A stretch of DNA of 64,000 bases, taken from JAHBVL01 sp964461025. Its GTDB lineage: Bacteria > Chloroflexota > Chloroflexia > Thermomicrobiales > UBA6265. A program made the translations under genes and the position numbers. The notes below the pieces were generated by a model. That model had not been told where the DNA came from and made no database searches. It saw only the letters and a list, made by a program, of their open reading frames with translations. The stretch's first letter is position 1. The number at the start of each line of letters is the position of its first letter. Below, one piece after another: positions 1-8,801 of this stretch. The stretch covers positions 1 to 64,000 of the forward strand of contig CAYWSE010000014.1 of the NCBI GenBank assembly GCA_964461025.1, in the 5' to 3' direction.

Positions 1-163
1 CGTTGCGTTCAGCCAGATCACGGCGGTACGCATTCATTGGCACAATCGCTGCTATCGGTTCGCCGTGCGACTCGACGATGACGCTTTTGCGTTCGGTGGA
101 GACTCTGCGGAGGACACTGCCGAATTGGCGTCTTGCTTCCCAGGCACTGATTCGTTCTTCCAT
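1..163 (-). CDS. Phd/YefM-family type II antitoxin (partial, 3' end off the left edge)
   Basis: Reading the minus strand from the ATG at 163 gives 54 residues before the window ends. They follow the Phd/YefM N-terminal pattern: ISAWEARRQFGSVLRRV, then a hydrophobic strand SVIVESHGEP and AAIVPMNAYRRDL. In this family the N-terminal domain dimerises and binds the operon's own promoter, while the C-terminal tail neutralises a toxin, often RelE/YoeB, Doc or a PIN-domain VapC. The tail and any toxin would lie beyond the left edge, so the partner is unknown. An AAAGG ribosome-binding site lies about 10 nt upstream of the start. A 35-bp symmetric sequence at 191-225 is well placed for autoregulation. 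The family call rests on motif recognition only. Confidence 0.75.
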   Translation of the reverse strand, partial: MEERISAWEARRQFGSVLRRVSTERKSVIVESHGEPIAAIVPMNAYRRDLAERN

Positions 164-190
164 GATTTGGCGACCTTTCAACCAAAAACG

Positions 191-225
191 TAGCGCTAAT
201 TGCGTAGTTTACGCGAATAGCGCTA
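191..225. promoter_or_regulatory. 35-bp symmetric operator upstream of the antitoxin gene
   Basis: TAGCGCTA occurs at 191-198 and again at 218-225. Between them GCGTA (202-206) and TACGC (210-214) form an inner inverted repeat around a 3-nt centre. Outer and inner arms are separated by 3 nt on both sides, so the whole block is symmetric about position 208. It begins 28 bp upstream of the antitoxin start codon. Phd/YefM antitoxins bind such palindromes to autoregulate their operons; that this is the operator is an inference. Confidence 0.6.
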
Positions 226-252
226 TACATGCGCCATCCATGTTAGCGGCTT

Positions 253-1107
253 CTACGCCAGAATCGTCACCATGTTCAATATGGCCTGAACGATTCGTCG
301 ATCTCCGGACGTTGTTGCGACATCTGCTGCTTTGTCTGACGACAATCCCCGTGTGAAAAGTCTCCAGGCGGTTTGCGCATCGACCTCGACGGAGCCGGTC
401 GCTTCGCCCACTGCTAAGGCGTCGCCGAACTCCCAATAATCTCGAGTTCGTACGGCTGTCCAGACCCCGCCTCCGTCGCCGGAAATGGTCAGGCGCGCGC
501 TTGCTCCCTCTTGAGCCGGGACATCGCGCAACGCGTACGGCAACGCCATGGCAAATGCGCCGAGCACTGGCCGCACGAATTGACGACCATCGGCGCCTGG
601 AATTCCTGTTGCGTCACGGATGTGCTGCTGATGCACCCACCGCTCTGTGAATTCGCGAGCGATGTCGAGCCAGACTGGCGCCCGATCACGGCCGGCCCAG
701 CCAACCGGATCTCCCATCTCGGTGATATCGACCGTTGAAACCCACTCAGCCCATTCCGCTCCGGTGACACGCAGCAGCGATTGCACGAGCTGTGGGCTCA
801 TCCGGCGGGCACCCTGCACCCAGTTGTTGTTCAGACCGTTGACGAACGCGATGAGCGCCTGCAAATCGCTCAGATTGCCAGGATTGTCCTGCGAGCGACC
901 GAAGTAATCATCCCGCCGGCGGGAGAGGTTGCTGATATCGACCCACAGGAGGTGTAGCGCAATGTCATGGACAGACCAGCCGTCGCAGACCGTCGGCCGT
1001 TGCCACTGCTCGGGCGTCAGGATCTCCAGCAGGTCGAGCAACGACGCCCGCTCCGGTGCAAACAGCGACCGGGTATCGATAACCGGTTGATCGGCGATTG
1101 CTCCCAT
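253..1107 (-). CDS. Maleylpyruvate isomerase / mycothiol-dependent-type family protein
   Basis: A 284-residue protein of the MDMPI/TIGR03083 type within the DinB-like helical bundle superfamily. The N-terminal part has the usual signature LTPEQWQRPTVCDGWSVHDI followed by ALHLL. The middle has WLDIAREFTERWVHQQHIRDA, matching the second helix pair where family members place metal-binding histidines. The C-terminal part (GGVWTAVRT, TAWRLFTRGLS) resembles the SCP2-like domain often fused to MDMPI. Characterised members use mycothiol as cofactor, for example in gentisate degradation, but most have no known substrate. The gene ends 89 bp before the antitoxin start and begins 9 bp after the dehydratase stop, so it probably shares that transcript. 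Family assignment is fairly sure; substrate is unknown. Confidence 0.75.
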   Translation of the reverse strand: MGAIADQPVIDTRSLFAPERASLLDLLEILTPEQWQRPTVCDGWSVHDIALHLLWVDISNLSRRRDDYFGRSQDNPGNLSDLQALIAFVNGLNNNWVQGARRMSPQLVQSLLRVTGAEWAEWVSTVDITEMGDPVGWAGRDRAPVWLDIAREFTERWVHQQHIRDATGIPGADGRQFVRPVLGAFAMALPYALRDVPAQEGASARLTISGDGGGVWTAVRTRDYWEFGDALAVGEATGSVEVDAQTAWRLFTRGLSSDKAADVATTSGDRRIVQAILNMVTILA

Positions 1108-1116
1108 CGAACTCGG

Positions 1117-2280
1117 CTACCAGTTGGTGTACGAGCCGTCCCGACGTCGCCAGCGGGGCGGCTCCCAGTTTTCGAATGCGTAGTGCCTTGCTGCGTTCTC
1201 GTCGAACGTGACACCGAGCCCGGGTTCGGTCGGAATGGGGAATGAGGCGCCCTCGAGAACAGGCATCGTCGGGAAGAGATCGGTCGGATAGCTTTCCGCC
1301 AGCCGGTGCTGGTATTCGAGGTAGGAGAAGTTCGCCGTGGCGATGCCGTAGTGAATCGATGCGGCGGTCGTGACGGGACCAAGCGGATTGTGCGGCATCA
1401 TGTCGATGTAGTGCGCTTCACACATCGCCGCGACCTTTTTCGCCGCCGTCAATCCACCGACATTGGACAGATCGACCCTCGCGAAGTTGGTCAGTCCTTC
1501 CTCGATGAACGGTACAAACGCGAACGGGCTGGCAAATTCCTCACCGATCGCGAACGGAATCGGCGTCATCGCCCGCAATTGCTGATAAGCCTTCGGGCTC
1601 TCGCTGCGAATCGGCTCCTCCAGGAAGAAGAGATTGAGATCGGCGATCTGCTGGCAGAAGTAAGCGGCCTCGGCGACGCTCAACCGGTGATGGAAATCGA
1701 TAGAAAGCTCGATGCCGTTGCCTACCGCTTTGCGCACCTCTCGCAACCAGTGCGTGGCGAGTTCGATCGATTCAAGTGGTTCGTAGACCGACTTGCCGGT
1801 AATGCTGTCTGTTTCTGCCTCGTTCATGCCAGTGGTGAAGCGCAGCACCCGCCAGCCCTTCTCGACAAAAGCGAGCGATTGGTCGATGACCTCCGGTCCG
1901 TTCAAGCAACCCGGGGTGGCGAAGCAGGGGCAGACTTGCCGGTTTTCACCGCCAAGCAATTGATACACAGGCACACCAAGACTCTGACCGAGAATGTCCC
2001 AGAGGGCGATATCGATGGCGGATAGCGCCGCGGAGAGAATGTTGCCTCCTTCGAAGTAACCGGTACGGTAGCAGGTCTGCCAGATATGCTCGATGCGTCG
2101 CGGGTCTTCGCCGATCAGCCAGTGCGAGAGGTGCTCGACCATGCCGGCCATCGCCAGCTCACGGCCGGAAATGCCGCCTTCACCGACGCCGCTCAGCCCC
2201 TCGTCGGTTTCGATCTTGACGATGAACTGGTTGCGAAAACCAACCTTGACCGGAAACGATTTCACCGCTGTGATCTTCAC
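1117..2280 (-). CDS. Enolase-superfamily (mandelate racemase / galactonate dehydratase-like) enzyme
   Basis: About 387 residues. Enzymes of this group abstract a proton alpha to a carboxylate on a Mg2+-bound sugar acid. The N-terminal capping domain reads KITAVKSFPVKVG and ETDEGLSGVGE. The barrel shows the expected metal-ligand sequence: Asp in LSIDFHHRL, Glu in FFLEEPI, Glu in AIGEEF. A late MPHNPLGP segment carries the His typical of galactonate/mannonate dehydratase-like members. I start it at the GTG at 2280 because GGAGAGCG lies about 8 nt upstream and the protein then begins where relatives do. An ATG at 2322 in the same frame would add 14 residues and overlap the upstream gene by 20 nt. 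Acid sugar dehydration is likely; the substrate is not resolved. Confidence 0.85.
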   Translation of the reverse strand: MKITAVKSFPVKVGFRNQFIVKIETDEGLSGVGEGGISGRELAMAGMVEHLSHWLIGEDPRRIEHIWQTCYRTGYFEGGNILSAALSAIDIALWDILGQSLGVPVYQLLGGENRQVCPCFATPGCLNGPEVIDQSLAFVEKGWRVLRFTTGMNEAETDSITGKSVYEPLESIELATHWLREVRKAVGNGIELSIDFHHRLSVAEAAYFCQQIADLNLFFLEEPIRSESPKAYQQLRAMTPIPFAIGEEFASPFAFVPFIEEGLTNFARVDLSNVGGLTAAKKVAAMCEAHYIDMMPHNPLGPVTTAASIHYGIATANFSYLEYQHRLAESYPTDLFPTMPVLEGASFPIPTEPGLGVTFDENAARHYAFENWEPPRWRRRDGSYTNW

Positions 2281-2302
2281 TGCCGTTCGCTCTCCATTCT
2301 GC

Positions 2303-4444
2303 TCAACCTGCTGGTTCGCCATCGAGCGACCAGACCGACCACTCGCTGAACAACGTATCGACGCCTGCCTGCACATTCTCAGGGAAAGTGCCGCTGGCGA
2401 TCCAGATGTCGCCGGGCTGCGGTGACCCAGGCGCCGCAAATGCGGCGACGAACTCGCCATTGATCGCCAGATACCCCGTCCCATCGACGACCGCAAGCTC
2501 GATCACATTGCCGCGGGCCGGTCCGAGCTGAACGCTGCTCGCTTCTCCGGAGACGGTCGGTCGCGCTGTCCCCTGAGCAGCGGACCAGGTGCCGTCCGAC
2601 GCGACCACGACTCGGATTTGATCGTCGCCTCCTTCATGCCAGAAGCCGATCAGCACATCCCAGGGGTGATCCGGATCGTCGGGCGAGGCGGGATTCGTAA
2701 AGCGGACCGACGTGTAGAAGTTCTCGACGGAAACCCCGGCGCTTTCGATGTCGATCGATCCAACGCTCTGACTCACTTCGCCCGAAGCCGGTCCGAACAC
2801 GGCCTCTGTTCCCTCTACCTGCGCGCGGATATCGTCGAGCACCGCCTCGCCATCGACCTCAGCCACTGGTGAGACTTCCGGGGTTGCGGTGGGAATGACG
2901 GCCGTGGCAACGTCCGGCAGTAGCTGTGGTGTTGCCGTCGCCGGCTCCGTCTCGGCAGTCGCCTGACTGGCGTTGGCATCGGCTGGGGTCGCGGTAGCCG
3001 TCGATTGCTCCTGTGCCGTTTGCTCGGCGCCGATTTGTGGTTGGGATGTCGTTCCGCCAATCGGCCAGACGGTGAAATCGGTGTAGGGCGTCAGTGCCCC
3101 CTGGGTGGCGTGATCGAAGAAAAAACCACTCCCAGCCCAGATATCGCCAGAGTCCTGCAACGCCGTCAGGTCGAGCATCGCGACATACTCGTCGTTGATG
3201 AGCAAATAGCCTGCCGCTCCGTCGGCGAGGAACTCGATGGTGTTCGACCCTCCTTCGGAGAGATCGAGATTGTTGATGGCGCCCGTGGCACGGGGGAACT
3301 CGGCGGCGATAGCCAGACTCCAGGTGCCATCAGAGCGGACAATGATCCGCCAGTGCTGGCCATCGGCCGTTTGCCGGAATCCGAGACCGACGTCCCAACG
3401 TCCTTCCGCCGTGCCAGTGGGATTGGCGAAGGTGATGACGGTGCGGAAGTTGGAAACCGCTACGCCCGCATACTGGGCGTCCAATGACCCGCCAACAACC
3501 TGCTCGATCGTCCCATCCGCAGGCCCGAAGATCGGCTGGGCGTTGGCAGTGGCGCTGCGCAGCTCGTTGATCGGCGCCAGAATCGCGGAGCGATCGATCG
3601 TCGGTGTGGGTTCGATCGTTGGTTCCTGCGTCGGTGAAGGAGAGGGAGACGGCGTCGGTGACGGCGATGGCGTATGGGTCGGCGCCGTTGTGGGTGATGC
3701 GGCGACGGTTGGCTGGGGCGTCTGGGTTGGAGCGAGCGCGTTGGGTACGGAAACCGCCAGGTTGTCGAAATCGACAGATACGCGGCCCGAGCTGATGGTG
3801 TAGACGCCGCCACCCAGATCGAGATGCCCTTCCGTGAAATCGGGATCCTCGACCGTCACGACATCGAGACCATTGACCCGACCGGTGATGGTCGTTCCTT
3901 CACACGTGAGCTCGATCCGCGCGGTTCCTTCGAAAAACCCACCGTTGTTGAACGAACCGTTGGCGATTTGCTCGCCTGCGCCTCCGGAAAGCTTGCGGAT
4001 GATCACCGATGACGAAAGAGGCCGAAACTCCATCCGGTATCCCCCCACAGCATTTTCGGTTCGGCAAGTGAGAAAGATGTAACGGCCGGGTTGATCGGCG
4101 ATCACGCTGGCAAGCGCGGCGTCGATCGCCACGGTGACGTCGGTGTAAACGTCGCCGAATGGAACCGCCAGGGCTCCCTGAAAGTCAGGGGCCAGGGCAT
4201 CGATATCGAAAAAGCCCGCGTCGTATTCGACGCTGATATCGTCGTCATCGGTTTCGAATGGCGGAATCACGCCATTTTCCGGATCGTCGAAATCGTCGGT
4301 CAGCACCAGCGTTTCGGACGAACGGCTGGTGGAGGGGCGAGGCTGGATGTCATCGAGCTGGGCGGTGGCGATGCCATGCAGGGAAAGCACGCCGGTCAGC
4401 AACGCTGCCAGCAGGAGCGCAAAGCGGGGGATGCGCAAGGTCAT
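2303..4444 (-). CDS. Large secreted protein with repeated jelly-roll-like domains and a Ser/Thr/Pro linker
   Basis: 713 residues from the ATG at 4444, chosen because GAGGAGAAT precedes it and the protein then begins with a clear signal peptide (RIPRFALLLAALLTGVLSL, cleavage near TAQ). After a first beta-rich domain comes a low-complexity linker of TPSPSPTPSPS type. Two homologous domains of about 170 residues follow, each with an IFGPADG/VFGPASG opening, a GTWS strand and a GYLLIN/GYLAIN strand. They resemble concanavalin-like or family 16-type carbohydrate-binding folds without visible catalytic residues. It sits directly upstream of the dehydratase gene, so a link to sugar binding is possible. 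The divergent methyltransferase gene starts 129 bp away. Function unknown; extracellular location is well supported. Confidence 0.8.
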   Translation of the reverse strand: MTLRIPRFALLLAALLTGVLSLHGIATAQLDDIQPRPSTSRSSETLVLTDDFDDPENGVIPPFETDDDDISVEYDAGFFDIDALAPDFQGALAVPFGDVYTDVTVAIDAALASVIADQPGRYIFLTCRTENAVGGYRMEFRPLSSSVIIRKLSGGAGEQIANGSFNNGGFFEGTARIELTCEGTTITGRVNGLDVVTVEDPDFTEGHLDLGGGVYTISSGRVSVDFDNLAVSVPNALAPTQTPQPTVAASPTTAPTHTPSPSPTPSPSPSPTQEPTIEPTPTIDRSAILAPINELRSATANAQPIFGPADGTIEQVVGGSLDAQYAGVAVSNFRTVITFANPTGTAEGRWDVGLGFRQTADGQHWRIIVRSDGTWSLAIAAEFPRATGAINNLDLSEGGSNTIEFLADGAAGYLLINDEYVAMLDLTALQDSGDIWAGSGFFFDHATQGALTPYTDFTVWPIGGTTSQPQIGAEQTAQEQSTATATPADANASQATAETEPATATPQLLPDVATAVIPTATPEVSPVAEVDGEAVLDDIRAQVEGTEAVFGPASGEVSQSVGSIDIESAGVSVENFYTSVRFTNPASPDDPDHPWDVLIGFWHEGGDDQIRVVVASDGTWSAAQGTARPTVSGEASSVQLGPARGNVIELAVVDGTGYLAINGEFVAAFAAPGSPQPGDIWIASGTFPENVQAGVDTLFSEWSVWSLDGEPAG

Positions 4445-4573
4445 ATCATTCTCCTCGAAATCGAGTTGGGACGGCTGCGCGGATCGCGTTGCTGCAACAG
4501 CGCGAAACGCTCGTCGCACTGACCATACACAGAAGCGGGAAGCCGGACAAGGCCGATTCTCAGCCAATTCCAA

Positions 4574-5773
4574 GTGGTGATTGCCTTCGTGGTCGACAAT
4601 TCAACTGCCTCGAACAAAGGAAACCCGGCGCTGATTCGGATCATCGAGCAGGAAATCGATGCGCAGGGCGGATCGATTTCCTATTCCCGGTTCATGGAAC
4701 TCGCGCTCTATCATCCCAGATATGGCTACTACATGAGTCCCGATCGCCGGCCGGGACGCGGAGGCGATTTCATCACGTCTCCTGAGGCATCGCCCCTCTT
4801 TGGTCATGCGCTCGCCCGGCAGATGGTGGAGTTCTGGGAGCGGCTCGGACGACCCGCCGAATGGACGATTCGCGAGTACGGGGCAGGGATCGGCGGGCTG
4901 GCATACGACATTCTGGCCGGGCTCGATCTCGAATCGCCCGTCGCGTTCGATGCCCTGACGTACCGGCTGGCGGAGCTCAATCCGGCGATGCGCGAAGAGG
5001 CGATGGAGTCGATGCAGGAGGCTGGGCTGGCGAAAAAGGTGTTCGCCGAGGCTCCGGGCGAAGACCTCCCGGCGATCGAGGGCGTCGTGCTGGCGAACGA
5101 GGTTGCCGACGCCTTTCCGGCGATGCGCATCCTCCGTGATGCCGCAGGCTGGCATGAAGCCCATGTTGCCATTGGCGCTGATGGTTTCGAGTGGGTCGAT
5201 CGACCTCTGTCGGCTGTTGGTGACGCGGTGCTCAGGGAGCTTGCTGCTGAAGACGTCGACCTGCCCGAGGGCGCGGTCGTTGATGCGATACCTGCCGCGT
5301 CGGACTGGTTCGCGGAGGTCGTTTCGAAGCTGCATCGCGGGTATGCGATGGTCGTCGACTACGGATACCCGGCGCGCGAGCTCTATTGCGATCACCGCCT
5401 GGGCGGAACGATTCGTGGTTATCAGGGCCACACCGTTACCGACGATCCGCTCATCCGGGTTGGCGAACAGGACCTCACTGCCCACGTCGATTTCACCGCG
5501 TTGCAACGAGCGGGCGAACGACAGGGGATGCATCTGGAGGGTTTCACGACCCAGGGAGCGATGCTGAGCAGTCTCGATCTGGGACGGGCGCTTACCGACT
5601 TGCAAGCTGATCCGGAAACGACGATGCAGGAGTATCTGGCAACGCAGGCCGTCATCTTGCGACTGATCGATCCGGGCGGACTGGGACGGTTCGGGGTACT
5701 GGTGATGCGCAAAGGGTTTGACGCGGCGCTGACGCCGCTCCGGATGTTTCGGGATGCGCCGCCGAGCTTCTGA
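4574..5773 (+). CDS. MidA/NDUFAF7-type SAM-dependent methyltransferase (COG1565)
   Basis: About 399 residues. The N-terminal block ISYSRFMELALYHPRYGYYM followed by GDFITSPEASPLFGHALARQ is diagnostic of the MidA/NDUFAF7 family. A glycine-rich SAM loop (EYGAGIGGLAYDIL) and VLANEVADAFP follow. In mitochondria NDUFAF7 methylates an arginine of a complex I subunit; bacterial members are mostly uncharacterised. The start is uncertain: GTG at 4574 opens the frame but has no good ribosome-binding site, and relatives usually begin near NPALIRIIEQEI, about 16 residues later. A hairpin (5779-5808) and a MITE-like repeat (5817-5946) follow the stop. Confidence 0.85.
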   Translation: MVIAFVVDNSTASNKGNPALIRIIEQEIDAQGGSISYSRFMELALYHPRYGYYMSPDRRPGRGGDFITSPEASPLFGHALARQMVEFWERLGRPAEWTIREYGAGIGGLAYDILAGLDLESPVAFDALTYRLAELNPAMREEAMESMQEAGLAKKVFAEAPGEDLPAIEGVVLANEVADAFPAMRILRDAAGWHEAHVAIGADGFEWVDRPLSAVGDAVLRELAAEDVDLPEGAVVDAIPAASDWFAEVVSKLHRGYAMVVDYGYPARELYCDHRLGGTIRGYQGHTVTDDPLIRVGEQDLTAHVDFTALQRAGERQGMHLEGFTTQGAMLSSLDLGRALTDLQADPETTMQEYLATQAVILRLIDPGGLGRFGVLVMRKGFDAALTPLRMFRDAPPSF

Positions 5774-5778
5774 GCCAC

Positions 5779-5808
5779 CATGCCGCGCGCCGGCACGAGC
5801 GCGGCATG
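5779..5808 (+). terminator. Hairpin after the MidA-type gene
   Basis: CATGCCGCGC (5779-5788) pairs perfectly with GCGCGGCATG (5799-5808) around a 10-nt loop, starting 5 bp after the stop codon. There is no T run, so it may be an mRNA-end structure or part of the adjoining repeat instead of a classical intrinsic terminator. Confidence 0.45.
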
Positions 5809-5816
5809 AAAGAGGA

Positions 5817-5946
5817 CCTGTCATGCTGAGCGGAACGGAGCGCAGTCGAAGCATCTCCCGCCGCAGCGGGAAGCGACCGGCATTGTCGTCTCGCGCGTAC
5901 TGCCGAACCTGAACGAGAGATTCTTCACTTCGTTCAGAATGACAGG
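5817..5946. repeat. MITE-like element with imperfect terminal inverted repeats
   Basis: The block starts CCTGTCATGCTGAGCGGA and ends with TCGTTCAGAATGACAGG, the inverse of the same consensus. The two ends form imperfect inverted repeats of roughly 35-40 bp, with no coding capacity between them. The internal string ATCTCCCGCCGCAGCGG recurs at 9254-9361. This TGTCATTCTGAGCG...GAATCTC pattern resembles intergenic repeats I recall from several bacterial phyla. Mobility is inferred only from the structure. Confidence 0.6.
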
Positions 5947-6025
5947 TTAATGTCGGCGTTGGCACATACGTTTTCTCGGCAGCGGGTATGATCGTGCTGC
6001 ATTCCCGGCGAGCAGGAGTAGCGGA

Positions 6026-6475
6026 GTGACGATGAGCGGCGACCGAACACCAACGCGACTCTTTCTGGCGTCAGATCGTATCTGGCCGGGCACGATCAAC
6101 GAGGACTATCCCGGCGCCCGCTTCGTGACGCGCTGCCGGATCGCCTCGGATGACGTCGCGGTCGCGCCGGCATTCGCGAACGTTCCTACTGATGCGATCT
6201 GGGGCGTGCTGATCGAAACCACAACTGTCCCCGGGTCTGCGCGGGCGGTTACGGTGATCGACGACTTTGGAGTCAGCATCGAAGCGACGATTTCGGGCGA
6301 ACCTCTCCTGAGTGGCGACCCGGAATCGCTCTTTATGGCCTCGCGCTACTGGGAGCTGCACCCGGATTTCATCCAGAAGTTGCGGGAAGTCCTGCGATCG
6401 AATGGGCTGGAAACCGCCGACGACGAACCTCGTGATGATGGCGCATTGAGCGCGCAAACCCCGGTTTCTCCATAA
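6026..6475 (+). CDS. Hypothetical protein, possibly a gamma-glutamylcyclotransferase-like fold
   Basis: 149 residues (147 if the ATG at 6032 is used). AGGAG lies 7 nt before the GTG at 6026 and GGAG 5 nt before the ATG, so both starts are plausible. I do not recognise a family with confidence. LFLASDRIWPGTI near the N-terminus and DAIWGVLIET in the middle faintly recall the beta strands of AIG2/GGCT proteins, but the usual catalytic glutamate context is not evident. The C-terminal 25 residues are acidic and low in complexity. The gene stands alone between the repeat and a large secreted-protein gene. Soluble and cytoplasmic by appearance. Confidence 0.6.
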   Translation: MTMSGDRTPTRLFLASDRIWPGTINEDYPGARFVTRCRIASDDVAVAPAFANVPTDAIWGVLIETTTVPGSARAVTVIDDFGVSIEATISGEPLLSGDPESLFMASRYWELHPDFIQKLREVLRSNGLETADDEPRDDGALSAQTPVSP

Positions 6476-6544
6476 CCCACCTTGCCGGCGAGGGTATTAT
6501 TGCCTTCATCGCAGCCACAGGGGTTGCCGATTCGAGGTATTTCC

Positions 6545-8785
6545 GTGCCCATCAGATACTCCCGCCGAATTTTCTCGATACTCCTCGCGCTCATGCTTCT
6601 CCTGCCCACGGCTTCAGTTTCCGCGGAGGATGGAGAGAGCGAAGTCGAGGCTGCGCAGTCATCGCCGGGTGCGGAGGCTCCGGTTGGCTGGTTGCGGGTC
6701 GTGGCGGTGACCTGCGAAGTGGCCGATGGGTCATCGTCGGTCGCGGTCTATCTTTCGTCTGAGTTCTCTCCCGGCGCATCCTGCTATGACGGCTATGCGG
6801 GTGTCTGGATCGATGGCATCGACTATGGCGCCGCGGCTCCCGTTCTCGAGCTGCAGCTGGAAGCTGCCTCCTATTCGCTGATGGAGCCCGTGAGCGGCGC
6901 CAGCCGGGTTGTCGATGTGTATGCCGACTCGTTGACAGCCGCGTACATCGTCACGACGGTCGTCGTCGCTCAGGAAGAGGAAGCCGCAGCGGCGCAAGAG
7001 GTGGCCTCGACCGACCTTGCCGTGCAGATGCACGTCTGCGATCCGGGAATTCAGGATACCGATGCGCTGCTGGCGCTCGGTGGCCGAACGGCGCGATTGT
7101 CGAAATGCCCGGTTCTGACCCTTCCTGGCTTCTACGCGCCGGATGGATCGGTCACTGCAGGGCAGGCATGGTTCGACGTCGCCGTGTCTGGCGATTCGGG
7201 ATTCTCCGCGGCGCTCTCCAATGGCGCGTTCGTGCCGGATGCTGTTTGCGAGTCATCGCTCGGCGTTCAGCTCTCGACCAATCCGTACGACGATGCCTGC
7301 TTCAGCACGTCGAGTCTCGTGCTGGAGGCGCCGCAGGAGAACCTGACGATGACCGTCACCGCGTTGCCGGAGCTACACCGATTCGGCTACGCGGAAACAG
7401 GCGACGATCTTACCCCGGTCTGGGTCATCGATCAGGCCAGCGGCATGTTCGGCGCTGACCTGACCTCCTCGGCCGATGGAGGCATCGTCCACGTCTATCT
7501 CTTCGCTCCGCCCCGTTTGACGATCGTGCAGCATCTCTGTGGCCCCGAGATTTCGTCGCTGGCGTCGTTCCAGGCGGTCGACGGATTCCTGCCTCGCACG
7601 ACGTCCTGTCCGTCGGTGACACGCGAGAGCTTTGGTTTCGACGCGACGATCGCCGATGGCTGGGGTGTTTCCCATGCCCTTTCCAACGTCGTCCCGGTCA
7701 CGCTCGCCAGCTGCGAAGCCGATCTTGGCTTCGACATCAACGGCGTGGGGAACGACAACGCCTGTCTGGAATTCGCCGCCTATCCCATTATCAAGGTGGA
7801 ACGGGGAGCGGTGGAGGTATATCCCTCGTTCCCGGCCGGATACGCGCTGGCCGGTGTCGACTTCACTCCAGGTACGAGTGACGCCGCGACCCTCTTGAGC
7901 GTCAATCTCGAACAACCACAAATCGCACTCGACACGACCTATGACGGCAATGTCGTGCTCCACCTCTATGCCTTCCAACCGGCCGCGGCGCCTCCACAGC
8001 CGTCCGCGACCGCGACTGCCACTGCGACAGCGACTATTGCCCCAATCGCCACGGTGACGCCAACTGTGCCATCGACTGGTGGCACGGGCACGCTGCAAGT
8101 CGTCGCGCTCTACTGTCTCGGTTCGCAGAATCAGACGACTCTCACCGCTCTGCCTCCCGGCCAGCAGGCCGGTCAGTCACTGATCGGCGGTCAGTGCTTC
8201 GGAGGCGACGCCCAGGTCCAGATTACGTTTGCCGGTCAAAGCGCCGGACAAACGACACTGCTGGGCAGGGACGGGGTCGCCTGGTTCGAGAACGCGCCCG
8301 TGGGGAGTTCGCATCGCATCACCGATCTGGTGTCCGGAAAGGCGACCACATTCTCGGTGCAGGCGGGCGCCGTCACTCGCGTCGTGTTGCGCATCGATGC
8401 CGCGCTTGGCGCCTCGTCCGCCGGTTCGAGTGCGGAGAGCGGTCAGGGGAATGGCACGACCACTGTTAATCCGCTCGATCTGCTCGGCTTGCTGGTGACC
8501 GACGTGCTGGTCACGGACGTTCTGAACATCGCCGATGCCGGCGAAATGTCGGCCGGCAGTTACGACGCGAACGCCTATACCGTCGATCTGCTCGGTGGGC
8601 TGGCGGTCGATCAGCTTGCCAACATTACCGCCGATGGCTTGCCTGCGGTCGGCAATGGCGAGCGAGCGGCGTCATCCGGGAACAATGCAGCCTGGATAGC
8701 GATGCTGGCGGCAGCGGTCGTGCTTGGTTTTGCCGGTTGGCATACGCGGATCATCGGGCGGTTCCGTGGTCTATCGCGCGACTGA
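6545..8785 (+). CDS. Large surface protein with tandem Cys-containing domains and a C-terminal membrane anchor
   Basis: 746 residues from the GTG at 6545, which follows GAGG at good spacing and places a signal peptide (RIFSILLALMLLLP) at the N-terminus. Two homologous domains follow, opening with MHVCDPGIQ and QHLCGPEIS and each containing several cysteines (SKCPVL/TSCPSV, DAVCESSLG/ASCEADLG, NPYDDACF/GNDNACLE), which suggests conserved disulfides. A TATATATATI threonine/alanine linker leads to a further domain with VALYCLGSQ and a TTLLGRDGVAWFENAPVG strand pattern like Cna-B/SpaA-type folds. The end is one hydrophobic helix (AWIAMLAAAVVLGFAGW) followed by a basic tail. No LPXTG motif is present. 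Probably displayed at the cell surface; role unknown. Confidence 0.8.
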   Translation: MPIRYSRRIFSILLALMLLLPTASVSAEDGESEVEAAQSSPGAEAPVGWLRVVAVTCEVADGSSSVAVYLSSEFSPGASCYDGYAGVWIDGIDYGAAAPVLELQLEAASYSLMEPVSGASRVVDVYADSLTAAYIVTTVVVAQEEEAAAAQEVASTDLAVQMHVCDPGIQDTDALLALGGRTARLSKCPVLTLPGFYAPDGSVTAGQAWFDVAVSGDSGFSAALSNGAFVPDAVCESSLGVQLSTNPYDDACFSTSSLVLEAPQENLTMTVTALPELHRFGYAETGDDLTPVWVIDQASGMFGADLTSSADGGIVHVYLFAPPRLTIVQHLCGPEISSLASFQAVDGFLPRTTSCPSVTRESFGFDATIADGWGVSHALSNVVPVTLASCEADLGFDINGVGNDNACLEFAAYPIIKVERGAVEVYPSFPAGYALAGVDFTPGTSDAATLLSVNLEQPQIALDTTYDGNVVLHLYAFQPAAAPPQPSATATATATATIAPIATVTPTVPSTGGTGTLQVVALYCLGSQNQTTLTALPPGQQAGQSLIGGQCFGGDAQVQITFAGQSAGQTTLLGRDGVAWFENAPVGSSHRITDLVSGKATTFSVQAGAVTRVVLRIDAALGASSAGSSAESGQGNGTTTVNPLDLLGLLVTDVLVTDVLNIADAGEMSAGSYDANAYTVDLLGGLAVDQLANITADGLPAVGNGERAASSGNNAAWIAMLAAAVVLGFAGWHTRIIGRFRGLSRD

Positions 8786-8801
8786 GGAAGTTGTCCGGCG
8801 C

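Noticed and set aside
4601..5965. Long minus-strand frame (454 codons) opposite the MidA-type gene
   Set aside because: It mirrors a well-supported plus-strand gene, is Arg/His-rich and extends into the repeat; it is an antisense shadow of high-GC coding DNA.
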